From positions 50,719,706-50,783,705 of the forward strand of contig OZ035960.1 in NCBI GenBank assembly GCA_964034945.1: a stretch of DNA of 64,000 nt, given 5' to 3'. Within the stretch, counting starts at the first letter, position 1, and every line of letters starts with the position of its first letter. The stretch comes from Chrysopilus asiliformis. Its lineage: Eukaryota > Arthropoda > Insecta > Diptera > Rhagionidae. The position numbers and the translations under genes are program-made. Positions 19,572 to 32,240 of the stretch are shown here, in pieces. The notes beneath the pieces were generated by a model. The model made no database searches. It was given only the letters and a program-made list of their open reading frames with translations, and had not been told where the DNA came from.

Positions 19572-22330
19572 GTCTACCATATACAGTAATCTCTCCCATG
19601 TAACACGTTGGAGTCTTTGCCATAATTTTCGGAATGGTTACACCAAAAAAAAGAATACGACCACTTTTTTGTTGGAATGTGTCCTAGAAAATTTGGGAGC
19701 TGTTACAACTTTTTTTAGGAATGACTCCTATATTTGGCCGTTTTTTCCCATAAATATGGGACTGGAGCATGCGATTTTCGTGGAACGGTTCCTATATGCT
19801 TTTTCCGTGCGAGTATATAAGGCGAAGTGGAAGTATTAAAAAACGGAGGTTTTAAAAGCACCGTTTTTTTAATATTTCCCTTATTCAATAAATCAAATTT
19901 TAATGAGAATATTAAATTTGAATAAAATAATTAAAATAATTTTTTTTAATATAGCTCATTTGCATCACGGTGTACTTAATACAAAAATGCGTTAAAAAAT
20001 AATGCGGTTGCATTAAATTTTAATAAAAAAGTATTGAAAAATAGCGCATTTGGATTACAACGTAATCGGAAAACGCATTATAAAATTGCTGTTGCATTAA
20101 ATTTTAATAAAAAAAAGTATTAAACTAAATAACTTATTTGGATTACGTTTTAATAAAAAAAATATTTTTACTAGGTTAGTAACAACTTAAGGCGTGTGCA
20201 AAACGGTTTAATTGCATGCTAAAGCGCAAAACGCAATTGGCCCGACACAACATTTACGGCGACATTTCCGATTTTGAACTCAAAGTATCCTACGCTTCTA
20301 TATACAATCAATTTGACCAACATTTTGCAAAAGGAATTGCAAATATTCGTTACAACCCTAGTAAATACTATCAACCGAGACATAAAATCTGCTATTCTGA
20401 GAAAAACTTAAGTTTGATAATACAAAAAATTAAAATTCTAAAAGTGTTTCCATAAAAATGATTCTTAAAATTTATCTAAAATTCGTATATTTCATATTAT
20501 AAGATTAAATAAATCTTAGGATGAAATTTTACGAATATAACCAAAAATCACACCATAAACTGAATAACCAGTCACAAATTAGAAAAATATGTATAAAAAA
20601 ATTGATAACACACCAGTAGCGTCGATCGTTAAGCTTCTTAATTTTTTTTTATTGTGGCCATTAAGTCTTCTGGCATCAACAAAAAATCAGCTGCGATCAC
20701 CTTCGATCACCGATAAATGACTTCAGAGGTAATAAATCTTTCAGATCTACTTATCCAAATATATGTAAGCCAATTTAATATTCCGATCCCTTCAATCGAA
20801 CACATTTCAAAAATTGTTTGAAATCAGTTTAAGGATCAGTCAGTGTCGGTAACCAAAGTCATAACGATCATTCCTCATTGATCGTAAATCACCGAAATGA
20901 CGAACGTTTCGAGCATTTGTACTGAGATTGGATTGAACGTGTGTTCATTTGAATGATATCTTTTACGCCGAAACGTAAAATGATTTATGAGACATTTAGA
21001 CATTTTAAGACGTGAGTGAATATTTGAATCTTACGTTGAAAATTTGGCGGAAGTATGCCCAGCAACAAAAAAGAAATGGTTAATAACAGTTTGTCAATTG
21101 TCAGAAAGGAATTTTTTATGAATTTGTTTTTATCTCACAAAGAATTATTTTGCACATAGAACAATTTGAACCTCTTAATCCTTGGCAATTAATTCTCTGC
21201 GTGTTTGTATGTAAAAAAAAGAAACTCGATTGATATAATTAGCAAAGCCATAAATACGGAATTTTGTTCCATGAAATGCGTACAGTTGTTCTCGGCGAAA
21301 ATAATGACTAAAAAACATGATAAAAAATGATTTTGGTGTCGGATAAAGTGGAGGGTTTGAGGAATACATTCAGGGTAGCATTAATGATCCCTTTGGCATC
21401 TAAGTACTAGGAGGACTTGTCTCTAATGCACTTCAATTAATCTTCAGCCCAAATTTCATGCTCATCCAGCTAAAGCACGCACAGGATCTTCTCCCGTGTC
21501 CTGACAGTAACGCAAAATACAAGAAATATTAACATTAGCAACAGCAGCAGTAGCAACAACAACAACAACAATAGCAACAGTAAAATGAGTGAAGAAAAAA
21601 CCATTCAATGAGCGTAACCTCCTCGTCCTGTCGCAAGCTTATATTCGTGGAAAAAAGCAATAATAAAAAAATAAAATGAAAGCATAAGAAAAAAAAACCG
21701 GAGCAGAAAACAACAAATCATCGATCAAAATAAAAAATTACCTTTCTCCGACGAGGTGCAAGTCATGGTAGAAACTTTTTTTTTCATCCATCCTTGCGCG
21801 AACGATTCTTTCTCGTTTTTTTTTTTTGCCATAATGGGCCTCAGCCAAAACCAAAGAACTCTATTTGGAGGGTGAGGGAAACATCGGAACCAGAATCGGA
21901 GAAGACGAGCGGGTAACGATGTTTGCCAAAAGAGGAGTTTTCGTCGAGATAAAAGGATACAATGTTGTCGTTTAAGAGAACCATATCACAATTGTTACAT
22001 TTTAGTCACTTAAAGAATTCGCCTTTTTTGCTCACCTGTACGAGGAGTCCTTTTTTTTTGTATAAGATTCACCATTTTCTCAACTTTGAAAAAAAAAATA
22101 TTAGTTTCTTTGAATTACATTTTCGTCATTATTTAAAATTTTTTGTTTGTAATTGGAGGGAAAAATCAAGAAAAGAAATTGATGGCAATGTTGATTTCAT
22201 TCATTGTTACCAATTATTTTTGTGTAAGGATTAAAGCCCTTATAATGAATGAGTTTTATAACAATAATTTACTGGCTCTCTTGAGTAATTTCAGCGATTC
22301 ACCTGTGGGAAAAAATAAAATCAGAAATAT
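19572..22330. other. Family C remnants, then unique non-coding DNA
   Basis: 19640-20170 holds more of the family C repeat ('aaaacggaggttttaaaag', repeated 'ttgcattaaattttaataaa'). From about 20200 to 22330 I see no repeat partner in the window and no supported gene. The 79-codon ORF at 20216 has no recognisable domain. A short CAG/CAA-rich patch occurs at 21540-21585. This looks like a unique island. Confidence 0.55.
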
Positions 22331-22339
22331 AATTTTTAT

Positions 22340-23505
22340 ACCCGTATGGTGAAACCAAAGGGTATATTAGATTTGCCTTAGCGTTTGTAACGCCAAGATC
22401 CCGTCATCACAAAAAAAAATGAATTACACCAGTGTGCTTAGAATGATAAAAAAAATGAATATTGCATGTCCGTCCGTCCGTCTGTCCGTCTGTGTGTCCG
22501 TCCGTCTGTGTGTCCGTCCGTCCCTCTGTGGCGCGGATTCCGAGCGCAGGGATTGAGCTAGAGACTTGAAATGTTGCTCAGATCCGTTTTTCGTAAAATG
22601 CGAGGCTAAGTTCGTTAATGGGCAAAAATGGACCATTAGGGGGGGTACCCCCCATACGAACGAAAACGTTTTTTGTGAATATCTCAAAAACAGGGCATCT
22701 TATCAAAAAAGTGCAAGAACAAAAGTTATTTAGGATATGATTCTACATAAAACTCCCATACATCAAAATCCGATTGGAATAAATTTTAAAAAATCTTATT
22801 GGAAAGTTAGACTTCAAAGTGGCATTTTGGCACAACTTTTCGAATTTTGATACGAATATCACCATACGGGTTTTCAATAAATGCCAGATTGGCAATTATA
22901 GCTTTCGTTATGTTTTTCATTGTAATTGTGTTTAATTAACGTTTTATTTGAAACGGAATAATGAGCATAGATTAGAAAGAAAAACATAATAGGGGTATTC
23001 ATTGAATCTCATAAATGCCCGTAAACAGCGTAATTTTGCCATCTCATATCGCAAATGAATTGTCAAAATTTGTATAAAAAAACTTTTTTACGCGACCCTT
23101 GAAAGTTTATGCGACCATTTTGGTATACAAACAAGCTTGTAAACTTACGCAAATGTGAAATACGAAGATTTGGAAATATATTCTATATCCTTTCAATCTT
23201 GTTATACTAATTTTTCTCCCAAAAGCGCATAGGTTTCGATGAATTTTCATATTTAAAAAAAAAATTTCCAAAAGCGCATAGGTTTCGAGAAAAAAAACAT
23301 ATTTTTAAAAAAATATGGGAGGTACGCGTTCAAGGAGGTACCCGTTTTCGTAAAACTTACTTACAAAAAATCGCTAGAACAGCGCGTTCTCGAGTTATTT
23401 AAGATACGTTCATTGGACAGACCGACAAATCACAAATTTTCTATTTGCCCCCGTTTTCGAGTCGGTCTCCGTCATGAATACAATACTTTCCCTCTATAGA
23501 ACACG
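22340..23505 (+). repeat. Dispersed repeat family E with CCGTCCGTCTGT tract
   Basis: It begins 'tatacccgtatggtgaaacc', carries a (CCGT/CTGT)n run at 22465-22525 and 'gctagagacttgaaat'. It ends in 'aatcgctagaacagcgcgtt' and 'gagtcggtctccgtcatgaa'. The right part (about 23180-23505) is found in inverted orientation at 41825-42260. The left part resembles 36430-36720. Several element types may be fused here; no coding capacity is apparent. Confidence 0.6.
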
Positions 23506-24085
23506 AAAGTAATCAACCTCATGATTATGCAAAAAAAAAAGTATCTGGTATGAACAGCACATGACTTTCTTATACAAAATCCACGTTTCTGCACAATTTA
23601 CCTGTTGAAAAAATTATTAGTTTACATCAAAACATGAATTTTTATTTTACAAAATCTGAAATATCTAGATAACGGTGAAAGATATCAATTTACAGTAAAA
23701 GGCGAAAATGTAGATAATTTTAATACCTTTAATTCTCCCATTACCTGTTTTTTTTCTCGAAAAACCGTTAGTTTTGCAAGCAATTCGCAAAAATATATAT
23801 TTTTTAATTTTTGATGATGATATCTCGGTAACGGTAAAATATATCGGGTCAGTGTAAGGGACAAAATTATGATATACATTGTTGCCTTAAATTCGCTTAA
23901 AACATTAAACCGCCATAAATCCGTTATTTTTCGAGATAATCGCAAAAAACTGATTTTTTAAATATCGATAACGGCTTGAGAAACAAAGCTCTAATAAAAT
24001 ACAAAGATGTAAATAATTGTATTGTCTCCAACTAGAGTATTTCTGAAAAACGCGTAGTTACGGAGTAAATAACAAAAAACTAAAT
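23506..24085 (+). repeat. Dispersed repeat family B, body (copy 1)
   Basis: Aligns over some 550 bp with 54790-55330 ('acaaaatccacgtttctgca', 'aacatgaatttttattttac', 'aaaaaccgttagttttgcaa', 'tcggtaacggtaaaatatat'). A partial copy is at 28490-28930. No ORF. It ends where the CAGACTAA array begins. Confidence 0.8.
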
Positions 24086-25314
24086 AACAGACTAACAGAC
24101 TAACAGACTAACAGACTAACAGACTAACAGACTAACAGACTAACAACAGACTAACAGACTAACAGACTAACAGACTAACAGACTAACAGACTAACAGACT
24201 AACAGACTAACAGACTAACAGACTAACAGACTAACAGACTAACAGACTAACAGACTAACAGACTAACAGACTAACAGACTAACAGACTAACAGACTAACA
24301 GACTAACAGACCAACAGACTAACAGACTAACAGACTAACAGACTAACAGACTAACAGACTAACAGACTAACAGACTAACAGACTAACAGACTAACAGACT
24401 AACAGACTAACAGACTAACAGACTAACAGACTAACATACTAACAGACTAACAGACTAACAGACTAACAGACTAACAGACTAACAGACTAACAGACTAACA
24501 GACTAACAGACTAACAGACTAACAGACTAACAGACTAACAGACTAACAGACTAACAGACTAACAGACTAACAGACTAACAGACTAACAGACTAACAGACT
24601 AACAGACTAACAGACTAACAGACTAACAGACTAACAGACTAACAGACTAACAGACTAACAGACTAACAGACTAACAGACTAACAGACTAACAGACTAACA
24701 GACTAACAGACTAACAGACTAACAGACTAACAGACTAACAGACTAACAGACTAACAGACTAACAGACTAACAGACTAACAGACTAACAGACTAACAGACT
24801 AACAGACTAACAGACTAACAGACTAACAGACTAACAGACTAACAGACTAACAGACTAACAGACTAACAGACTAACAGACTAACAGACTAACAGACTAACA
24901 GACTAACAGACTAACAGACTAACAGACTAACAGACTAACAGACTAACAGACTAACAGACTAACAGACTAACAGACTAACAGACTAACAGACTAACAGACT
25001 AACAGACTAACAGACTAACAGACTAACAGACTAACAGACTAACAGACTAACAGACTAACAGACTAACAGACTAACAGACTAACAGACTAACAGACTAACA
25101 GACTAACAGACTAACAGACTAACAGACTAACAGACTAACAGACTAACAGACTAACAGACTAACAGACTAACAGACTAACAGACTAACAGACTAACAGACT
25201 AACAGACTAACAGACTAACAGACTAACAGACTAACAGACTAACAGACTAACAGACTAACAGACTAACAGACTAACAGACTAACAGACTAACAGACCAACA
25301 GACTAACAGTCTAA
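24086..25314 (+). repeat. 1.2-kb tandem array of the 8-mer ACTAACAG
   Basis: About 150 nearly perfect copies, with rare variants (a +3 step near 24145, 'accaacag' near 24310 and 25295, 'atactaac' near 24436). Both ends join family B: the right edge goes into 'agacatttttgtaataatgc', the same tail that follows a short 'gacagactcacagactgaca' in the 55.5-kb copy. The array therefore expanded from a short tail repeat of that element. Confidence 0.97.
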
Positions 25315-25430
25315 CGGACATACAGAAAGACATTTTTGTAATAATGCTCCAATCGACTCAGGAGTGCTCGGGAAATGTTTTTTAGGCAAAATTGAGAGGT
25401 CGAAATTTTTTATGAATACAATATCTACTT
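25315..25430 (+). repeat. Family B tail (copy 1)
   Basis: 'ccaatcgactcaggagtgct' followed by 'cgggaaatgttttttagg' matches 55562-55605 almost exactly. It marks the 3' end of the family B element whose internal short repeat became the 1.2-kb array. Confidence 0.8.
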
Positions 25431-25602
25431 TATTATACTATGTATATGACAGTAAATATATGAATAAATAGGAATTTATGGGAATTAGATTTTAACTATT
25501 ATTTGTCTCCCTTGACTCAAAATCCTGTTAACCCTACGAGACTAATTTTTCTTAACTGAGCTATCAAAAAGCACAATTTTCCATAAAATTATGTTAAGAT
25601 TA

Positions 25603-25695
25603 AAGGGCTTGCTCCATTTTAGCAATAAGGAGGTAACTCCAAAATTCTCCAAAAGTACTCAAAATGGAGTTACCCCATTTTTGCAGCAAGCCCTT
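25603..25695. mobile_element. 93-bp hairpin MITE
   Basis: AAGGGCTTGCT and AGCAAGCCCTT bound the element. Inside, 'ggtaactcc' and 'ggagttacc' with AAAAT extensions complete a nearly full-length imperfect hairpin. There is no coding capacity. The target duplication is unclear. Confidence 0.55.
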
Positions 25696-25699
25696 CAAT

Positions 25700-27060
25700 T
25701 GGTTTTCGGACTGATTAGAAAACTTACGATAGGAAAACTTACGATAGAAACTCCGCTTTCTCGGCTCATCTTTCAAAAATCTGAAATTTCGATAATATGA
25801 AGAGAAAAGGAATTTGTTTTTAATCTGGTTGGAAAACCCAGCAAACGTTCTGAAATGGTTAATAGTTGTAAAAAAAATTATACTATCATATGAAATTTTC
25901 AAGTGAATCTCATTTGTTATTCGTGTTAATTCTAAATCTAAAAGGGCAAACAATTTCATTAGAACTACGTGTGCGAGCTCAGCAATAAAACGAAATAATA
26001 TTAAAAATTATATAACTTTTATAACCTTTGAATATTGTTTTCAGAATTTCGGGTCTACTCACATGCCATATAAAATTATTTATTTTTTGCTTTCGTTGAT
26101 TTTTTTTTTTGCCATACGACAAACCGAACTACTGCTGAGAACTATTTTACAAAAATTTTATTGCCGATGCTTGACTTTGGTTATGTTTTAACACCCATCG
26201 TCAAAAAGATTGTAAAATTTCACGTTGACTTCTTTTCCTCAATATTTTATTATCCTCGAGAGTTTTATGGTCTTGCAATACGACATAAGGAAGAATTCAT
26301 CCTGAAATTGTGCCAAGTTGATTTATGGCTACATGAAATTTAGCAACTTACTGTGACGTTAGTATTGGTGAATAGCCGAAATACATGTGCATATACCATA
26401 AACACAACCATATATTAAGTATAGTAGAGGATGGATATGAATTTCATATAACTGTTTTAGTTTGCTAACCATGTGTAATTTATAAGTCCTGGACAGGATT
26501 TTCTTAAGTAGTTTCCACGGACTTGAATTTGGTATATACGCTGAAACGAGTCGCATGCACGTATATGTTAGGTGCGTATATCGAATTTCGATTACACGCG
26601 ATCACGAAATTCTGGAGAGCGTTTAAATGGAAAACTGGTTCATTCCCTTAATTCAAATAGTAAGAAGATCCCAGCCAGAAAAGCCAATAAAGTTTTGTAA
26701 TTTATGACCACTAAGGTACAATATTTTATAGCGCATAGATCTTCTTCTATAAGGGAGATTCAGTTTCTAAAACACGTAAGGATTTTATTCTGAACGAACT
26801 AAAATTGAATTTTATTCAGAAAGAAGTTCTGTTAAGAGGTGTGGTTATTTAAAATAGCAATGTCAAATCAAGTAGAATCAAAAATAAAGATTTTTTATTC
26901 CAGTTAAAATAATATATTAGAGCAATGGAAATTCCCTAAAAAAAATTCAACCACTATTTGTATTTTACGCAATTAACTGATATTTTTGATGAATAGCGTG
27001 AAATGTTAATTTCAATTTTTTATCAATTTAATCTTTTCGTGCCCGTTGTTGCTTATAAGA
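25700..27060. other. Unique AT-rich non-coding DNA
   Basis: No supported gene and no repeat partner noticed elsewhere in the window. The ORFs present (at most 119 codons) lack domains and overlap on both strands. A 14-base motif, 'aaaacttacgatag', is duplicated near 25720-25745. Confidence 0.5.
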
Positions 27061-27276
27061 AATTGTTCACAACACACAGTTAAAATTATTGGAATAACTT
27101 TTAATCCCATTTCTGGAATTCGACATTTTTTAATACTTTTTCTATTAAATTTCAATCCTCTTAAATTATTAACTACATTTTTCATCAAATTTGTATTATT
27201 TTTCAATATTTTTTAGTTTGATAAATTATAATAAAAAAAGTATTACATTTAATGCCAACAGCATTGAATGGATATA

Positions 27277-28003
27277 CAGTAGAATCCCGATAATTCGTAC
27301 CCCGATAATTCGTATATCCCGCTAATTCGTATGAATTTGCTGGTCCCTTGAAAAAAATCCCGATAATTCGTACCCCGATAATTCTTACACTGCCGGTCAA
27401 AAAAACTTGACCGATGATAAAAAAAAACAAATTTTTCGACTTTTCACTCATGTTTCATGTATTGTAAATGTTTTAATTCGACAATTTCTGAAAGAATGTA
27501 CATAACTGAAGCTTATTCAACATTTTGAAATTATTATTCGATGAACATGATGAAAGAAATAAAAATGATCTAAAATATACAATTTAAACGCATTTTTCAT
27601 CGAAGTGACCACCTTTTGCTCATTACACATGAACGGTCATATAATAACAAGGAATCAAATGATGAAAAATTGTCGTTGGCGATTGTTGACAGTACATAAA
27701 CAATGATGCGTGATCGGGTGCGCTCGGCCGACTTGGCCGCGTTTCCTCGAGCCGAGGCGATTGCAGCCGATAAAAGTCGATAATAATCGAATATCGATCA
27801 ATTCAAAATTGAAAATGTCTATTCTCTTATCATTCACCTTGAATGTATATAAAAAACCTTATCTTGCACATACAATGGGAGTGAAAAATCGAAAAATTGG
27901 TTTTTTTTATCATCGGTCAAGTTTTTTTGACCGGCAGTGTATATCCCGCTAATTCGCATGAATTTGCTGGTCCCTTGAAATACGAATTATCGGGATTCTA
28001 CTG
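27277..28003. mobile_element. Pogo-like MITE carrying a nested insertion
   Basis: Ends CAGTAGAATCCCGATAATTC and GAATTATCGGGATTCTACTG, flanked by TA (27275-27276, 28004-28005). The body contains repeated 'cccgataattcgta' and 'tgaatttgctggtcccttga' blocks. It is interrupted at TA by the next element. Confidence 0.85.
27388..27939. mobile_element. Tc1/mariner-type MITE nested in the pogo-like MITE
   Basis: Ends CACTGCCGGTCAAAAAAACT and AGTTTTTTTGACCGGCAGTG, flanked by TA (27386-27387, 27940-27941). The interrupted outer element gives 'gataattc..TA..tatcccgctaattc', and an intact version of that sequence occurs nearby at 27304-27330. The 552-bp body has a GC-rich segment (27715-27780) but no transposase. 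Confidence 0.88.
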
Positions 28004-28301
28004 TATTTGTAATACTTTTTGTATTAAATTTTAATCCCAGTTCTGCAATTCAACGTTTTTTAATAAAATTGTTATTGTTTTTCAATATTTTCTAAATTTT
28101 TCCTTCCGTTATAAATCGCATATGGTCTGCAACATCCGAGTGTATAGGGCAAAAGGGAAGTATTAAAAAACGGAGGTGTTAAAAAGCGCTGTAATAAAAA
28201 AATACTTGACTTTTCCAATAAATGATATTTTAATGACGTTAGATTTAAATAAAATAAAATGAAATAAATTAAATAGTGCATTTGGATTACATTATAATTA
28301 G

Positions 28302-29060
28302 GGATGCAACATCGTTCATAAAACCTCGATATATCGAAAATCGATGTTTTTTTTAAGGCGACATCGATGTCAAAAAACATCGTCCTGAAAACATCGATAC
28401 CTCGATGTTTTTCCGATGTTTTGAAAAAGTTAAATTTAATAAATAATTTAGCCACCTGAAGGATGCTCTACAGTGGGTGGAGTGCACCCAGGTAGAATTA
28501 ACACGGTTTTAATTTTTGTTATACGTTGAACCACCAAAAACCCGTTAGTTTTCGAGATATTCGCAAAAAACTATTTTTTTTTTCTAAATACCGCCATATC
28601 TTCATAACGTTTTGAGATACAGAGTTCTAGTAAAAGACATAAATGTAGCAAATTTTATTGTCTCCAAGTTTTGTAATACATAAAACTACTGGGAAACTCG
28701 TAGTTTCGGAGTAACTAACAAGAAAACGGAATTGCGATTTTTAAAACACCGCCATTTTGGTTACTTCCGGTTAACGGATTTCCACATTAGGACCAAACTT
28801 CTCTGTAAAATTTCATGGCTAGCTCTGGTTTTTGTTCGAAATCTTGTGGAAAGATGAAACCGAAAATTGATACCAAAGGAAATTTCAACAAATCTTTAAG
28901 TAGAGTGGCTATATTAAATCTATCTAAAAACTAGTCCCTCTAGTCCTAAAATTAGTTTCTCTACTAATTTTATGAAGAGTAATGTTCTAACATCGTGGAT
29001 AACAACATCGATATCCCGATATATCGGCCTGTTCAACATCGAGGTTAAAATTCGATATTT
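28302..29060. repeat. AACATCG-rich degenerate element split by a family B copy
   Basis: It begins TTAGGGATGCAACATCG, a hAT-like start, with clustered 'catcgat' motifs at 28305-28430 and again at 28990-29050. Between them, 28490-28930 is a partial family B copy ('gtagtttcggagtaactaac', 'gccattttggttacttccgg') like 55195-55460. The right terminus could not be fixed. Confidence 0.5.
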
Positions 29061-29069
29061 TTATACAGT

Positions 29070-31520
29070 ACCAAAAAGATTAAAATTTAAAAAAAAAAAA
29101 AATTACCGTGCAGTTTTTCATACAAAAGTGTTTTTTTTTAGTTGAGTACTGCTGCTGTTACACTGATTTATAAGAATTTTTGTATCTTAAAAAATACGTT
29201 CGAATTTTCGCTCGCCAAAAGAGGATTTAAAATAGGTTTGAATTTTTAGAACGCTCGTGGGATAAGAAAAATTGCTCTGAGAGAAGATCCCAAAATTGAT
29301 ATAAAAGATTAACCATAATTTATCACTGCTTGCCTTAAAACAACGATGATCTAAAAGTTCACCTCAATCGGTTAAGAGGTTTTCCAGTTGAGAAACTGTC
29401 AAAGCAAGAAAAAGGATTAAAATACGATTTCTGGTTTCCTTTTTGTGGAACAGTAGAAATAATATCTAATTTTTGCGATTGCTCCAATTTTTATCACGAT
29501 TACAAATTATCTATTACAGCAACTTTGTAATGTTTTAATATTTTAAATCCATTGCATTTTCACAAAAATTTGAATAGACCTGAATGTTGCCATTTTTTTT
29601 CTAAAATGCCACAAAGTCTGCTGCGACTAAATTCTAAAAACTCATAACACTTAAGATCAAAATACAGGAAGAGAATGAAACAAAATAACGAAAATGGTTC
29701 AGAATTTTGCAAAATTCCTCGAAAGGAACACAAAAAATTATGCAAACAAAAAACTGAAGGAATTTGTGCGCCTTAACCAACTCGCAACCATTTTTTATCC
29801 ACACGGTTGTCCTTTAAAACCTCTGGGAACTAACCATTCCATAAATTTCGCATTCACACGGACAAAACACGGCTTGGGGCGATCTGAACGCATAGCATAC
29901 GAGAAAGACAGAGAAAAGTGTCTGAAGAGGTAAAAACAAGTCCTTCGGCGAAACAGGTAAGTGCAATTGCACAAAAACAGGTTTCCCGCATACAAATCAG
30001 TTCTGCATCTTATCCTCGAGCATCGGATCCTTTTTTTTCGTTTTCCATCTGAAACATAAGACCTCCTGATGATCACTTGAGATTTGAATATTCCGCGTAA
30101 TCTTCAGTCAAGAAAAAGAAGAAAAAATCGATATCGTCTTAGCAAAGCGATCGATCAGTTATTAATTTTTTCCTTCCATTTTTCTAGAAATTCCTTCGGG
30201 ATCATCCATTGACATGGTTTGCGTCTTAATTGATTTTTAATAGAACTGCATCGTCATTGGATTTTCGTTCACAGCTGGGCGAATCACAATGGAATTCTTC
30301 GGAGAGACAGCGTGGCGCGTTTCAAATGATTTTCCAATTTTGAAACTTCTAAACATAAAGAAAAACTTTTCTACCTCTTCGAGCTGAGGAATTTCTCGTG
30401 TATCGTTCAAGCAATTAATCAAATCGAAATAAGGCTAAGCGACAGAACAGTTTAGCAATCGAACTTTAAATTGAAGTTAAGGAGACAGGACACTAGAATT
30501 ATCCCCTCGCGAACGTAACTTCACGTAAGCGTATTTTATTTTGACAACATCGAGGAACGTGAAACGATTAAATCGCGATTTTTCACATGCCAAAGGATAA
30601 CGTGAAAAAGAACGCGAAACAAAAGTCGCTGATGGAACAAGATGTGTCCAGACCCTTCTTAAAGAATCGGCAATTGGAAACTTTTCGCCAGAATTTCCGA
30701 GGGTTGTTTCTCAGCCGCGCGCGACGACCATTCATTCGACTTTGGAACGAGTTATTCAAGTTATCGGAATGAAATTATTGCCAGGCAAATGCGCGCATTT
30801 CGACGCTATTTATGGTCTTGTTTGTAAAAGGATAAATTAAATATATAGGATCGCATGATCAGGACCAAGTACATGCCCACTGAAGCACGATAATGCGAAA
30901 CAAGCACAAGAAATTTTCCTTGAGGGGAATTCGATCTGCATCGTTGATCTTTAAAAAAGTTTTTTGAAAAAAACCCCGTAAACTCAACATCGCGAATTCG
31001 CTATGGTCTCCATGTTGACGTAAATACGTAGTAATTTAGATCTCGTATTACAATCGCCTCGATCCGTACGAGTTTCTTGAAAATTTTCTTGTTTCTTATA
31101 GGATATCTTCTTCTTTGTTCCTTCATCCCAAATATGGCATATAGAGATATGTAAATGTAGCAACTATTTTTATCAGAATATTAACATATGCATCTCTAAT
31201 GTGCATGATTACTTCAATCCTAAAGCATAGAAAAAAATCCTGATATGCGGAGGAATAGAAAATAGATCGAAACGAAATCCTCCTTACGAAAATAATCCCA
31301 AATCCTCTCTGGTAGCGAACTAACTGACTATATACGATCGGATAGATTCATTGTTTCCCCAGGTGTTCAATTCCCTACCGTCGGCAAGATATCCTTAAGG
31401 AGCTCGTCTCTCTGCCTACCGCTAAGCTAAGAAGGATCTTAAGCAGCCCAAGAACCAAGGAAAAAAAATTAATATCGATGGTGATTATGTTTGTTGTTGT
31501 TTTTCGTTGAGCTAAGCTCA
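29070..31520. other. Mostly unique non-coding DNA
   Basis: No supported gene. Base composition is more balanced than in the repeat tracts, particularly 29750-31600. Short ORFs (61-93 codons) occur without domains. Conserved non-coding elements of the flanking developmental gene could lie here, but nothing can be identified from sequence alone. Confidence 0.45.
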
Positions 31521-31528
31521 TCGCAAGG

Positions 31529-31699
31529 ATGGAGTTGGGAACGAAATCACGATCACGTGCTGTTTTGGTTCTTTTACTGATCTGCTTGATCGATGCAGCA
31601 TCCGTACCGAAATTGTGCCGCTCCTTGGGATTCAGTGAACAGGAGGTCCATTTTGATTTGAATGAAAAAAATGTCCCAGTTGGAGATCCTTTGTCGTAA
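31529..31699 (+). CDS. Putative small secreted protein, 56 residues
   Basis: ATG at 31529 opens 56 codons to TAA at 31697-31699. The N-terminus has a basic stretch (KSRSR) followed by a hydrophobic core AVLVLLLICLI and small residues DAAS, a textbook signal peptide with likely cleavage after about residue 24-25. The mature part, VPKLCRSLGFSEQEVHFDL and onward, is short and acidic with one Cys. I do not recognise it; no KR/RR processing sites mark it as a neuropeptide. The terminal sequence 'tcGTAATG' could instead be a splice donor, making this a first exon. The surrounding DNA is unique rather than repetitive. Confidence 0.4.
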   Translation: MELGTKSRSRAVLVLLLICLIDAASVPKLCRSLGFSEQEVHFDLNEKNVPVGDPLS

Positions 31700-32240
31700 T
31701 GACGGCTCCTGTTTTAGGGGTTTTCGATTGAAATGCTTCATTTTTATTTTTTCCTAGTGCGCTTATTTGTGTTCATTCAACTCTTTTTGAACAAATCCCA
31801 AGTAAAATCGATTTTAACATCTGGAAAAGTTTGGGAGTGGTATTTTGTTGGTCATTTTATAGAAAAAACTGATTGGAATTCAGTTTAATGTTTTAATTTG
31901 ACGGGAAGTTGCCTGTTAAAGATTGTATCAGACATTTATGAAAAACCTCTAAAATCCAAAATTTTAAAGTTTCTCATGCATTGGAATTAGTAAATGTAAA
32001 TTAACTGGTAGAAAGTCAATAATTTGATGTTTTTCAACAAAAAAAATCTGTTTTCGACTTGCAATTAATCGAAAATTGAAACAGAACTTTCTTCGTTAAA
32101 AGTACGATCCCCGAATTTATCTTTTCATGGTTTTTGTTTTTATAATGTTTCACCCACTAAGATCTGATCAACTTGTTTCTTAAAACTTATGTAAAATTAA
32201 AAAAAAATTAAACAACTTGCTTAGGGACTCGTCGTCGTTG
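31700..32240. other. AT-rich spacer
   Basis: No gene, RNA or repeat partner seen between the small secreted ORF and the family D repeat. Confidence 0.5.

Larger units (their letters stand above)
27065..28150 (+). repeat. Dispersed repeat family C, copy 2, split by nested MITEs
   Basis: The outer repeat matches 17500-17830. The alignment is interrupted at 'ggatata' by the element at 27277-28003, and resumes at 28004 with 'taatcccagttctgcaattc' and 'ataaatcgcatatggtctgc'. Copy 1 is uninterrupted at the corresponding point. Confidence 0.8.

Noticed and set aside
22424..22687. 87-codon minus-strand ORF with Arg/Thr/Asp repeats
   Set aside because: The repetitive peptide is a translation of the CCGT/CTGT microsatellite-like tract.
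24086..25314. CRISPR-like array or telomere-type repeat
   Set aside because: There are no spacers, only an uninterrupted 8-mer. It is not an insect telomere unit (TTAGG), and the flanks are a dispersed repeat.
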